A stretch of DNA of 64,000 nt from Membranipora membranacea. Taxonomy: Eukaryota; Bryozoa; Gymnolaemata; Cheilostomatida; Membraniporidae. This document shows positions 34,020 through 45,477 of the stretch, piece by piece. A model generated the notes under the pieces. That model worked only from the letters and a program-made list of their open reading frames with translations, was not told the DNA's origin and searched no databases. The stretch lies in contig OU612072.1 in NCBI GenBank assembly GCA_914767715.1, forward strand, positions 6,820,001-6,884,000, in the 5' to 3' direction. The position numbers were made by a program, and so were the translations under genes. Each line of letters starts with the position of its first letter. Positions within the stretch are counted from its first letter, which is position 1.

Positions 34020-34690
34020 AGTTTCTTCTCTTTACAAAGCATGTGGGAGCAGCTATGTATTGGGCTGTTGCAGAAATTGAAAAACGTACACTTAAAAGAC
34101 AGAGCCTGGAAACATTTTTTCCGATTATCCCTTTTCCCTACACTTAGGCCATTCCAAATTAATACCTTGATCTAAATGAACGCCCGTCACCTTGTCAGAG
34201 CCCTGATAAAATCAAAATGCCACCAGACGCCAGTTGGAAATAGTCATAAAAAAATTAATATTTTGCAAAATGGATTTTTTAGACTGAAATTATTGTATAT
34301 TTTGGAGTTGGCCCTCCTTAATTCACAGACCCCCCCCTCCCGATATGTGTGTCTGTAATAGTGCACAGTCCATGTAGACTAGTGTCTAAAAATTTAATTT
34401 GAAGTCTTGTATGTGATCCTGATCCTGATATTGATGTGCAAAGGTCATTACCTTCCTTTCATTGCTTTACCTCTGATCAAGTGACAGTGGAGCTCAGAAT
34501 ATTGAAAAATGTAAATATAACTCTTGGCTAAACTAAGACTTGGTAGTTTAATGACAGTTTTACTATGTTGAGCTAAGCAACAGTAATGGTAGTTGCCTTA
34601 ATGAAGGCACTGAGAGGAAAGAAGACTGACACACTGACTGGGTGATTCTCAAATCATCGAACATAGGAATGTGACTGATTCTCAAACGTC
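34020..34690. other. intergenic, no gene seen
   Basis: No family exon or transposon end recognised. Confidence 0.45.
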
Positions 34691-34774
34691 ATCTGTTGAA
34701 TCTAAATGATATCAATTCTCTTCTGGAATATCATGATAAGACCTGCAAACGCAGTATACGTATATCTGATGCTA

Positions 34775-34817
34775 CTCCTCCTCCTCCTCTTCCTCCTCCT
34801 CCTCCTCCTCCTCCTCC
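34775..34817 (+). repeat. (CTC)n microsatellite
   Basis: About 14 CTC/TCC units with one interruption. It creates a spurious arginine-rich frame on the minus strand. Confidence 0.9.
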
Positions 34818-34819
34818 AG

Positions 34820-36640
34820 CTGTTCACCAATATGAGTTGTGATGTTATAGTGAACACACCTTTATTTTCACAATTACTGAGAATTAATTTGTCACAGCTG
34901 GGGTGAATTATTTTTAATAAAAAATGATGACATGTTACTGAAATGTTTTGACGTGTTTTACAAGTAAATACCTGACTCAAATGATGAAGTTGCAGCCCGT
35001 TGATTGGTTGTGCAGCAATAAATGACAGGAGAAAAAAAATTTTCATCTTCTGGTCAATTGACCAAGTAAAAGATAAAACATATACCCCTAAACGCCTGTC
35101 AATTCCCTTTGTATATACATGGTATGCATGATATATAATTCTATTACCTGCGGTGAGTGGTGACTCAACATGAAGAGAACAAAAAATATAAGATGAAAAT
35201 AAAACTACAATTTCTCTCTCCTTCATTGTCCATCGTTGATTTTACAGTTTACAGTTTTTTCAGCTGTTTTACAGAGCTAAGATGTAAAATAAAAAAACAC
35301 CTCCCTCCACCTACAAATCTTCACATGTCATCTAGATCAAGGTATTAATTTGGAGTGGCCATGTGAGAGCCCCAATTACATTTTTAACATGGCCAGGAGA
35401 GTTAGATTATGCTATTTGCGGTTAGAATTATATATTTGTTTGTATCTGCATAGTGAATATTCTTGAAGAGGTAAGATGAAAGATAACTTGTGAAGCTTCA
35501 GATATTTCAATTTGTCTATAAGAAAATAATCAACAGATAAGGTAAGGAATACAGTTGGCTACTTTTCATGGGTGCAAAAAAATAAGATTAATCCCACACC
35601 TCAAGGGTAATAGACCGTCAATGCATGAGAATATTGCGATAAACACACCGTGATTTGAATTTTAATCCACCATCTACTTCCATACCACATGATATATATT
35701 GTAAGAACACGTATAACATAACACTATCCAGTATCAATTCTGTTCTGAACACATGCTCAATCTGTGGATGTGATGCTCAGTATGCTAACTCTTCTCTCAA
35801 AGGGTCCCCTTCCAAATTTCTAATTATTTGTACCCACTGCACGGCTATCAGAACATAAAGTACCTCACAAAAACTCGGAATGGTTTAACCTCTTTATATA
35901 CTCCTATCACGCTCAATCCTGTTTAATGGTGCTTCAGAGGAAAGCCAAATATAATTGATCATTGTTCAATATATTATATGTAAATCAACACATTTCTATT
36001 AGGAACAGGAAAAGGGGTTCCTGCTATTTTTTGAATGTGTGAATCAGTTGCTAGGAGTTATTTATTTAATATTTAAATATGTTTACTGAGAAAGTGACAA
36101 ATCACACGGCACAAATCATCACAGCAGACTTAATGGAACAAAATATTCTTGAAAGATCAATTTCAAAAAGATTAATTTCCTATGGCGGTGTGGATAACTA
36201 GCTACCTATACCTGAACACTCAGCAAACCGAATAGTACGAGTCCAACATGAATCAAAGCAAGGAGAGAATTGATCAATTTGCAATTGATTAATTCATTTG
36301 GATATGCAATGCATAACTTTGAAATGTTGCAATGTATAAGAAAGTATTAGAAACAGTATTTGTGAGATTAACAAAATAGTTCTTGTCTGTTAGAATTGTT
36401 TATTAAATCAAATTCTTCATCAAACATTAAAGATAAGCTAAAATGATTAAATGAAAGAATAACAAAGCAGTTTTATATAACCATCACTGTAACATGAAGT
36501 CCCTTGTGACTTCCCTGAGCGACCCCTAAGGATAGTCCAAACAGAACAAAATCTTGAGAAAGAATAACGGTGAACTTTGATCAAATTTATCCTGACGAAA
36601 ATTGTATTGAAAATGTTTTCAATTTCCAAAATTGTATTAT
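34820..36640. other. intergenic, no gene seen
   Basis: No supported exon. The last 150 bp resemble intron 2 of genes 13 and 14 and lead to the orphan exon 3 at 36715. A CSICGCD stretch near 35757 lacks proper splice context. Confidence 0.45.
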
Positions 36641-36714
36641 TATCGAACACACATACACCCAGTTACACTTCATTGTAACGCAATTATACTGCTTTATGTT
36701 TCTTTTTGTTGTAG

Positions 36715-36731
36715 ATTTAATTGTCTCATAA
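36715..36731 (+). pseudogene. orphan family exon 3 with poly(A) signal
   Basis: The acceptor TTTTTGTTGTAG is followed by a phase-1 exon encoding (G|AT)D-L-I-V-S and TAA, then CAGAGAGCAGCC. It is paralogous to exon 3 of gene 14 (D-V-I-A-Q-stop, CAGAGGGCAAC). AATAAA follows at 36818-36823. No exon 1 or 2 of the matching type was found upstream to 33.9 kb, so this is the tail of a lost gene. Confidence 0.55.
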
Positions 36732-37139
36732 TGTCAGAGAGCAGCCATCAACTATTTTCCTAACCATCTATTAGGTTATAAATATTCTCACAGCAAGACT
36801 ATCCATTATGAGGACTGAATAAACTATTAAAACAAATAAAAAAACTCTGTTATGCTGATAATCGTTGCTTTTCATTCATTTTGTTATGACTGCACACATT
36901 CCTAGGTGGACTAGGCTGGCATGGAAATGGTTCTAGGTTCTAAAAACCATTTGTTTACTACAGGAAAAGTGGGAGTATTTCACAGACAGAACACTGAGCA
37001 TGTTAATTTTTGGTATTATCGATAATGTACTATTATCAGTCAGCGAATGGCATTGCGAGCGAAAGATTTCATTTGTGACTATTATAATGGTTGCAGCTGA
37101 AAGAAATTGATTGGCCATTGCTTGAGAGATGAGGGAATG

Positions 37140-37604
37140 TTGTCATCGTGTAACTCCCTGCTTAGACCAAAAGGAATGATTGATGATGACTAGCAAAGAG
37201 CTTTTTTTATAGCTTTTAATGCACCAAATTAATATACTTAGATGATTATTGCAAAAAAATAGTTGAATATAAAAGGACAAGGGAAAACCAGATAGCCAGT
37301 TAAAGGCTTGTGTGAAGGCTGCCAAGCTCAGGTTTTCCTCCCCTACCACACAATCCCGTTGACAAGTCAGGAAGCATCCCAAACCGGCCGCCACCAACAG
37401 CCGTCTTAGAAGACCTGCAAGGGCAACAGGCAGAGAAGTAACCTCATATCCCAAAAGGTACCAGCAGTCTATACCACTACACGACAATGAACGTCTACCT
37501 CTCTTGTTGTTGGTTTTAATTGGGTCCCGCTTAGTTGATCGATTATGATAGCTGAGAGTTGTCGCAGCGTTGCTACAGTGCAGCGAGAATTGTATTACAG
37601 AGGT
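37140..37604. other. unidentified, GC-richer stretch
   Basis: A 164-residue minus-strand open frame (37143-37637) crosses into SINE sequence and has no recognisable domain, so I do not call it a gene. The stretch may be an unknown repeat. Confidence 0.35.
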
Positions 37605-37800
37605 TAAATGTTGGTTAAAATCGTTGGTTGAAATCACAAGGGTCAGTCACTCACAACACCGTGGCGGTAAAATAGTGTGTGCCTTCAGGGCGAGGCTGCA
37701 ATGACTGCGCCAGTTTGCTCTCAGTTTGTAGGCACTATTTCGCCGCCACGATGTGGTGGGTGACTAACCATTGGGATTTTAATCAACATTTCAACCAACA
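37605..37800. mobile_element. two SINE 3' fragments head to head
   Basis: 37605-37730 is the reverse complement of the SINE body (TGCAGCCTCGCCCT and CTCTCAGTTTGTAGG blocks). 37731-37800 is the same body forwards (CGCCGCCACGATGTGGTGGG, ATTGGGATTTTAA). Together they form a long imperfect hairpin. Confidence 0.65.
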
Positions 37801-37809
37801 TATTCTCTG

Positions 37810-38690
37810 CAGGCCAATGACTGGTTGAAAATCTGGTGAAGTTGATCAATGGCTGAGCGTTTGACTTTGTATCAATTGACCCCTAACCAACAGCTTTATA
37901 AACGTAAACATAAAGTTTGAAATTTGAATATTCATGTGATTTTTTTACAGTAAATTCCAGATTCACATTCAAACCATCAAACAGTGTATGATTGGAACAA
38001 GCGTTTAGGATACCTGCTTGCAGTTATCTAATAAAAATTCACAATAAGAACTATGTAGAACAATGCAGAATAAACTAACAAATAATATTTCATATTTTTG
38101 CTGTGTTCTGTGTTTTTTTATTATCATAGCTGACTTTGTGTCTAATTCTTACCCTGATTGCACCTGAGTTATTCACCTGAGATCTTCTTTTGGGGGGGGG
38201 GCGGTGCAAGCTCCCAACGAGGCTTTTTTTGTACTTGGTAAGAAAAGGTTTGTCAGCAGCAAAGAAGAATGATGTATCAAATACACACTGGTTATAATTA
38301 TTGAGCTTCTCAAGCTAGAGGATGGAGGTACCTTGGTGGAACACTTAACTGATGAAGCCTTTATTTATCATTTCATTTAGATGTTTCCATATCATGTCAA
38401 GTTTCCCTGTTAATGCCTTAACACCATTTAACAGAAGATCCAAGAAATGAAATCTTGAAAATAAAGCATCATCTAGAATACTAAAAAATTTTTAAAAAAT
38501 GTATTGTTGGCACTCTCTCAAATCATGGCGACCGATAAGCCTCACATGTCCCATGATAATGCATATTTTCTGACACAAAATCATCATATATCCTGAAAAC
38601 AACCTTCATGATGATGCATTTTTTCTGACAATGGAAGAATATATGAACATGAACAACAATTTTGCATTTGCTTGATGACTTGGTGAAAAA
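37810..38690. other. intergenic flank of pseudogene 9
   Basis: The second half is paralogous to the upstream region of gene 5. No gene seen. Confidence 0.5.
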
Positions 38691-38698
38691 ATCTACAT

Positions 38699-38712
38699 CT
38701 TGCTATGGTGAT
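38699..38712 (+). promoter_or_regulatory. X-box-like site upstream of pseudogene 9
   Basis: CTTGCTATGGTGAT matches 12 of 14 positions, with the first base changed. Confidence 0.4.
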
Positions 38713-38851
38713 GTATTTAGTGAAATCATGGTTTCCCTCAGAGACGAGCCATTGCGAGATAATCACTGCCTACAAGAGGTTGCCTTGCTATATGGTTTGC
38801 TCTCTTTGTGACTTCTATTTATTCCTTTCCGATCTCAGCAGCTGACCAGTC

Positions 38852-39714
38852 AGAGGGTTCTTCTTGTCGCTGTAGCCCTTTTAGGTGCTTTTGCATCATC
38901 CTCTCTTGCTCAAGATTTATGTATGTATCCTTAACTGCATCAAAAGCATAACAGTAGCAACAGTATTGTTAGAAACAAACTCAAAACTGAAGATTACAAT
39001 TATTGAACTGGGCGAGAGATCTTTTTTTTCCATTTTTTTGTTAACTTCATGTGCATAGAGTTGAAAAATGTTTAGCCAAGGATCATTCACGTAATAACTC
39101 TAAGTCTAGAAGATGATAATCCAAATATTTTTATAGCTTGGGTATATCTATGTTACCTAAAACATAAACTTTTGAATTTACTGTTGTCACTCGGCACACA
39201 CCTTTTAGTTTTGTCTACAAATATTATCTTTCGTCATATTTTCAGATATACAATGTCTCTGTATAACAGACCCGTGCCCCTGTGCTGGTGAGAATATTCA
39301 GAGTAGAATGAAAGCATCTGCCAAATATAATTGTATTACATATTTCACTGCTTACAAAGCTTACAATGTTAGGAGTTAAAATAAATGATCAATGATTGAA
39401 AGGCAAATTTCGCAAATAAGTACATTTAAGCCTGTGTTAGTATATTGAATTTGAAGTGATAATCTCTCCAAAGAGATGTTGAAATTTGGTTTTGCTTTAC
39501 CCCTTTTTGTGCCAAGCAGTACAAAACATCCTTGAGAACATCGGATAATTGATTTTGAAATTGTATTTAAAGCATAGTCATAACCAACAAAGAACCGGCT
39601 ACTAGGCATAATTTTCAAAAACACCACCTCGTATCGTCAACACATATCATTATATAAATTAAATTAAATTAATCTATCTGTTTCAAAGTATCCTTGTTTC
39701 AATTTGTAGGTTAG
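38852..39714 (+). pseudogene. family member 9: start codon deleted, rest intact
   Basis: The signal exon (38852-38920) has lost one T of the ATG (CCAGTCAGAGGGTT instead of CCAGTCATGAGGATT). The remainder reads RVLLVAVALLGAFASSSLA. Exon 2 (39246-39287) encodes YIQCLCITDPCPCA, and exon 3 (39710-39714) gives Gly and TAG. Splice sites are intact, including TTTCAATTTGTAG. The usual downstream AATAAA has decayed to AGCGAA. No in-frame ATG replaces the start. Loss of start and poly(A) signal argues for a pseudogene, despite an intact core and the same Gly-stop end as gene 5. Confidence 0.75.
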
Positions 39715-39719
39715 ACTGG

Positions 39720-40950
39720 ATAAGATCATGGAGTCATGTCATGAGATAATTTCATCATTGCCCATCTTTCAATGATTACTCTCACTTAAACACAACTAGT
39801 TTTATTTTTATGCTGGACAAACTAATGATTAAGTTGACTCAGCGAAATCTTATACAACATCAGAATTATTGTAATGCTTCCAAAAATCGTTTCTCATACT
39901 TCCAGACACATTGCAAATTTTTGAGTGAATGTGAATACCAATTCCAAATGACAATGTCCGGTGTTTGAAGCAGCACAAGTTTTCGATCTGTGATAATCCA
40001 CAGATGGGATCAACAATAATGACAGGAATGTTTATATCCTTCCTGTCAGCAAGAAAGTTTGTGCGCCTAGCACCTAACCTTAGCTTGTAACAGGAAGGAA
40101 AATATCGTAAGTTCAGGCAGGCATGAACAGCAAGAACCAAAGAAAGTATATCTCAGGGAAATTTGTGAATTTTTGTATTTTCATACCATAGACTAAAAGA
40201 ACAGTGTTTGAAGTCAATTTATGATTCACCAGACTTACATTGTATGTACTGACCGTCATTCATTCCCTATGGCAACCAGGATTGAGGTGTGAATTTAGAT
40301 TATCTTGCTAATTTCTTGTTCGGTAGAATTTAAAAAGGACCATTCATTTACTGATACCTGCTGTAGCATCAAAGTCAGATGTGTTGGTATTCAGTTGCAG
40401 TTGTAGTTGTCTAGACAAAACGAAGTAAAACCTCGGAAAAAACCCAATCCGAAGTAAAAACTATACTTTAAATACTTTTGAATGTATACAAATAAAATTG
40501 GAATTTGTGTCAATAATCACTGCCCAATAATACACAAAGTCGTTAAACAGCCAAACTAATCACATCTGGAGTAGTGCCGGTAGTCATGATCACTTATTTG
40601 CATACATCTCTGACGTAGCTTACAATGATGATAGTGGATTGAAATGTTTCATGTTCTTGCTACAGTGTGATAATCAAAAGTTGATCGAATATTGTATATT
40701 ACAATCAAAGTCAGTAAGAAAGTTAACTTCAAAGCGCTCTCTAAGCATCTACAATACTTATTTATATTGTTGACAACTTTTCCTCCCTGGCAACGTGATG
40801 TCAACTTTCACTTTCATGGATTTGAAAAGGTATGACATGAAAGCACCACCTGAGAACTTGTTGATACCCATCTTAATTTCCTGTTCAAAATGACAGTTTT
40901 GCTAAAAAATAATATATACTAAGATAAACTATGGAACATTGAAATTCAAA
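39720..40950. other. 3' flank of pseudogene 9
   Basis: Paralogous to 13520-15228 at lower identity. No gene seen. Confidence 0.55.
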
Positions 40951-40952
40951 CA

Positions 40953-41012
40953 TCAATTTCTACCTAAGATTAAAGCACCTAAAGTGGCTATATTTACTAG
41001 AAGTAACCTCAT
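40953..41012 (-). pseudogene. truncated signal exon, minus strand
   Basis: Reading on the minus strand from 41012, the frame starts MRLLLVNIATLGALI and then runs into unrelated codons and a stop, with no donor. An X-box-like site lies upstream at 41132-41145. The flank up to 41640 is an inverted copy of 27500-28170. It is a broken member. Confidence 0.6.
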
Positions 41013-41131
41013 GATTTGTGTTCAGCTTTGCAATCCATTGTCGGTAAAAGGAACATAAACCTGTCCTTTGCAGCTACTACATTTGTAATGACTGTAATTG
41101 GTCTGTGGCAAACGATGGGTTCACAAACTAT

Positions 41132-41145
41132 ATCACCATAGTAAC
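41132..41145 (-). promoter_or_regulatory. X-box-like site of the broken minus-strand exon
   Basis: On the minus strand this reads GTTACTATGGTGAT, 13 of 14 positions, about 120 bp upstream of the remnant ATG. Confidence 0.45.
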
Positions 41146-41719
41146 ATGAGTATTTCCTCGTTGTTGTTACTTATAGTTTCTATGCCAGTCACATAATGTC
41201 TATGAATTGAATAGCTGCCATCTTGTTATTTTCTAATTATTTTCATTATAAACAAAGTAGTTATGACACTTTGAAAAGTGGTTAAATGAGTGAAAATTAA
41301 TTGATACAACCTGACTTGACATACAATCGCTTGTCATGACCTAGACTTGAAATATGAAACTAGAGCAGAGTCCTCATAATTGGTGCTCTTCAAGAATAAA
41401 GGATAAATAAAACCCATACTATGCACAATCTTGTAACCTTATGTTATGTCATGTCACCCCCTTGATTCATTTAAGATTTATTCATCAGGAAATATGCATT
41501 GTTGTACGTTTTGGTTGCATGGCTAATTCAAGTAAAAATGTTGCAGTGTATTTGAACGTAGGAGAGTGACTGTTTATTAGCATTGAATAAGTCTTTGTTT
41601 GTGGGAATTAATTTATTGACTTTATTTCTTTACGATAGTGTTAAATGTATTGATTTACATACCCTGACTTGCACAACAGACAACGATGAAGTGCTCTGAT
41701 GACTCGCTCTGCAGGGTTA

Positions 41720-42596
41720 CTAAAAGATGGTGTTTCCTACAAATTAAAAAAAGGAGTTGAGACAAAGTTACACAGATATGAGATGCTTTCAAGGACCCAG
41801 GCTGTCTCACTCAGAATACCTTTTGTTACACACAAAAATCACAAAGATGCCTAAAAATCTTGACCTGTTAATATTCATGATGTAGAGATGGTCACTTACA
41901 AGTTACCATACTTATGGATTTAAGGCATCTCATCTATATATGACAGACTTCATTTGATCGTGAATTTTAACTGCTTTGCCAGCATTATTGGCTAATTTGC
42001 ATAATATCACCATATAGATGCCTTTATGGTACAGGAAATGTACCTACTGCTAAGGTCACATTGGCAGGGGTCTGTTATACATGCACACAAACCTGAAAGC
42101 ATGAAAAATGGTAAAGAGCCTGAAATTGACAACGATAGCCAAAGCAACTACTTGAAATGGAAAATTGATCGCTAGCTTTCATTTACTCATTCTTTCAGAT
42201 TTATTCTATTTGATGCTACCAGGTCGTCTCAATTAGTTTTTAGCTTCTGTTGAATTAAGCCAAGAATGGCTTCGGATCGTAAATGTAGAAAAACAGAAAA
42301 ACTAACAGATTTTGTTATATAAATAAGATATATTACTGGATCCTTAGATCTGCCTTGCTCTGACCTGCCTGTGAAGCTAACTGTGGTTCATTTTCCCCTG
42401 TCACAAGCCAGCTATAAGTACCCAACAATGAGTGGACATCATGCTTGCAATATGAGGGCAAGGCATGAATCAATCCTTATCAACTTAACATGCAAGACAT
42501 ATTAATGATCATAATATAATGTGTTCACTTACTTTGTGCAAGAGAAGACATTACAAAAGTCCCTAGTAGGGCTATAGTGGCTAGAAGAATCCTCAT
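41720..42596 (-). CDS. secreted four-Cys micro-peptide, gene 11 (3 exons, minus)
   Basis: Minus-strand exons are 42596-42533, 42092-42048 and 41736-41720 (stop TAG ends at 41720). All introns are phase 1; 126 nt joined gives 41 residues. The signal peptide is MRILLATIALLGTFVMSSLA. The mature peptide begins QSLCACITDPCQCDLS and ends RNTIF. The C-X-C-X4-C-X-C core is intact. The exon 3 acceptor is TTTTTTTAATTTGTAG. AATAAA signals lie near 41630 on the minus strand. An X-box is at 42726-42739. The closest relative is the signal-less locus at 51440 (ITDPCHC core, NTIFL tail). This is the only complete minus-strand member of the main type. Confidence 0.78.
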
Positions 42597-42725
42597 GATT
42601 GGTGTTCAACTCGCAATCACTTGATGGCAAGCGGCTAGATGCTAAGCAACCTATAGTCTTCAGCAACTACCTCTGTAATGTCTGTCATGGGTTAACATGG
42701 CAAACGCTTGTCTCACTATATATAT

Positions 42726-42739
42726 ATCACCATGATAAC
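42726..42739 (-). promoter_or_regulatory. X-box-like site upstream of gene 11
   Basis: On the minus strand, GTTATCATGGTGAT lies about 143 bp before the ATG; 13 of 14 positions match. Confidence 0.6.
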
Positions 42740-42779
42740 ATAAAGACTCGCCCGTTGAAGCTCCTCAGAGTTGCACATG

Positions 42780-44285
42780 TGTTCTTATAAATTTCAATCA
42801 CATTATACTAAGTGATATCAACATCCTTGTGGTAATGCAAAGGCTTTCGGTTTGTGGCTTATGGAATTGTTTTCTAATTATTTTCTTTCTAGCTATTGTG
42901 CGTTATGACATTCCGTATTTGGGAAGCGGTTACATGATATGAACATTAATTAATATAACCTGACTTGACATGTATTCACATGTCTTATGAAAGATGATTT
43001 GTGATGTCAAACCTTTCTTTCATCCAAAATTAATTGGAACCACCTAAACATCCAAAAGTATATAAGCATTGTTCAATGGATCTTGAATGACTTGCACAGT
43101 ATGAGCAGAATAAGATTTTGGTATCGGCGCAGCCCTAAAACCAGGAAAAATCGCAAATAGTTTTAATATATATTTTCCATAGTTTGTGCATAACTCTAAA
43201 AAGTCCCCTTCATGAGTAAGTGTCTGGAAAGATTTGGTCAAGAACTGGTGTGCTTATCTGGAGCAGGACTGGAAATAATTGAAAGAAAAAAATCATACAT
43301 GTTAACCATTGCCAATGATAGCGCATTTAATATACTGTGTGTTCTTTTTCTACAAAGGAATCACATTCTTATTACACATTTTAAATATTGACATTAATTT
43401 ATTGGCAATTGTTGTATTCGTATCGTCTCTTTGGTGAAAGCATTCATATACCATGTCATATGCATGCAACTTGCTAGTGCAATGTTTATTCTTAGTTTGA
43501 GACAAACACTGTACAAAATCCACATCTGGAATTGTGAAGTATAAGGGTATTGTGTTCCAGTTCATTCGAGCAAGCATATCGGTCATTAGCAGGATTTAGA
43601 TATTGATGTTACATTCTCGCCATCAACAAAATTAGCTTAGATTAGATTAGCTCATAAAGTCCTCATAGTAGAGAGTATACATATTGTGATACTTATATCA
43701 TTACATATAGCATGTTCTTGATTTGTTTCGAGAATATTTATTTTATTGTATCATAGATATTGAGGATGATATCTGATGACATTCCCTCCAACGTCATGAG
43801 ACAAATTCTTCTACAAAACAAAAAAAGATCTCTTTTACCAAGAATATATAATGGTGATGGGAGGAATTTTAAGATATTGATTTGATTTGATAATAACAAT
43901 TATTTATGTGTTATCACCATTTTGAATTGGATTGAATAGCATTTGTTTCTTGTCGAATCCTCTCAAAGTTTTGTTTTGATTGGTATATCCTTGGAAGCCC
44001 TCAGGGATGCACTGCACTGCACTGCACTATACTATGCATCCTATCAATTATTTTTATTTTCATTTCATTGAGGACATGTTGCTTGTACTTATGAATAAAG
44101 AAGAAAAAGTTAGCCTAAATAAATCTTGACAATTTGAAAAATTATTATCAGCTTTCCAAGGCAATCAATCAAGTGGTGCATTTGCGGCGCAGTGTTAGTA
44201 AGCCATAAATCTGAGCTCTTAAACTTGGCAGAGATGGCAAAACGCATCCTTCCTGCAAACTCAAAGGTTGTGACATGATAATAAT
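42780..44285. other. inverted flank and unrelated insert
   Basis: 42840-43020 is an inverted copy of the 5' flank near 29260-29440. 44150-44290 is an inverted copy of intron 1 of gene 14 type (near 48000-48100). The middle part shows no gene; GCACTGCACTGCACTGCACT at 44009-44030 is a short simple repeat. Confidence 0.5.
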
Positions 44286-44291
44286 ACTAAC

Positions 44292-44352
44292 TTGCGAGTG
44301 TAGATGTAACTAAAGCACTCATAAGAGCTACAGTGAATAGAAGAATCCTCAT
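44292..44352 (-). pseudogene. orphan signal exon, minus strand (gene 12)
   Basis: The minus-strand exon 44352-44292 encodes MRILLFTVALMSALVTSTLA and ends phase 1 at a GTTAGT donor. It is almost the same as exon 1 of gene 13. The X-box is at 44492-44505. I found no matching exon 2 or 3 on the minus strand down to 42.6 kb, where gene 11 begins. Either exons were lost to an insertion, or it splices to gene 11's exons (phase-compatible, but skipping that gene's own exon 1). It is treated as incomplete. Confidence 0.6.
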
Positions 44353-44491
44353 GGCTGGTGAGCTGTTGTGATCGGAAAAGAATAAATAGAAGTCTCAAAG
44401 ATAGCCAATGATATAGCAAGGCAACTTGTTGTGGGCAGTGACAATCTCAAAATAGCTTGCATTTCAGGAATTTGATCATTTCATCAAACAT

Positions 44492-44505
44492 ATCACCATA
44501 GCAAC
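44492..44505 (-). promoter_or_regulatory. X-box-like site upstream of gene 12
   Basis: On the minus strand, GTTGCTATGGTGAT lies about 153 bp before the ATG at 44352. Confidence 0.55.
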
Positions 44506-45324
44506 ATGAATATCGTTCACGTAGTCATCAAGCAAATGAGAAAATATTATTCTTTTAACAGCGCACCTTCCGTAGGATCTTCCATTGTCAGAAAATACGC
44601 ATCATCATGAGTGTTGCTATTAGGATAATTCATGATTCTGTGTCAACAGGTACCACCAAATATTTTCAGATTTCAAAACAACTAGTTGACATGACATGAA
44701 CATGAGATGATGAAACCTTGCATGATATGGTAAAATATGAAACAAAAATGTCTGAAATGTTACTACTGCACCCCTGTCACAAAAGAATAAAATTATATAC
44801 AGACATGTACACAGCCAAATCAATCATCATGTCACATATATTCACAAGATTAGTTCACCCAGTATTTCTGTTGAGCTGATGTTTCTTGCAACATACAATG
44901 TTTTTTACACATGAAACTGTTTTAGATACTCTGGTTCCAATTCTATACCTTTGAGTTTGTGTAAAATGTGGCCATTTTCAGAAAAAGGTTGCCCAACAAT
45001 GACCCATATAAGGGACTCTGAAAACAAATTGTTTGCTCACTCAAAAACCATTGCTATCAATATGCCCTACAACCATGACCTATGACGATGCATATTTTCT
45101 GAGATGTATCCTACCAAAATGGGGTTTGAAAGTGTATCCGTGTAATACTGTGCTAATCAATTGATGGAATCGTCATTTATCATGTTTCATATTCAACCAT
45201 AACATGCCATGTTTCATCATCTCCTGTTCATGTCATTTCTTGTCGCTGTCTCAAAAATTGACATTTGAAAAACATTTTGTGACGCCTTGTTAAAATAACT
45301 GATGACTAAGTGAAACATATCCAT

Positions 45325-45338
45325 GTTGCTATGGTAAT
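45325..45338 (+). promoter_or_regulatory. X-box-like site upstream of gene 13
   Basis: GTTGCTATGGTAAT lies 153 bp before the ATG at 45478; 13 of 14 positions match. Confidence 0.6.
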
Positions 45339-45477
45339 ATGTTTCCTGAAATAATAGTTATCCTCAAAGACCAGCCATAACTAGTTAGACGCTGCTCACA
45401 ACAGGTTGTCTTGCCATATAATTTCCTATCTTTGTGACATATATTTATTCTTTTCCAATCACAGCAGCTCACCAGTC

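Noticed and set aside
34702-35226. 174-residue minus-strand open frame with a poly-Arg tract
   Set aside because: The Arg run is just the (CTC)n microsatellite read on the other strand; no other support.
35655-35858. Frame with CSICGCD and CTHC cysteines resembling a mature exon
   Set aside because: The spacing does not match the core, there is no phase-1 acceptor/donor pair, and there is no signal exon upstream.
37143-37637. 164-residue minus-strand open frame
   Set aside because: No domain, no conserved counterpart, and it extends into SINE sequence.
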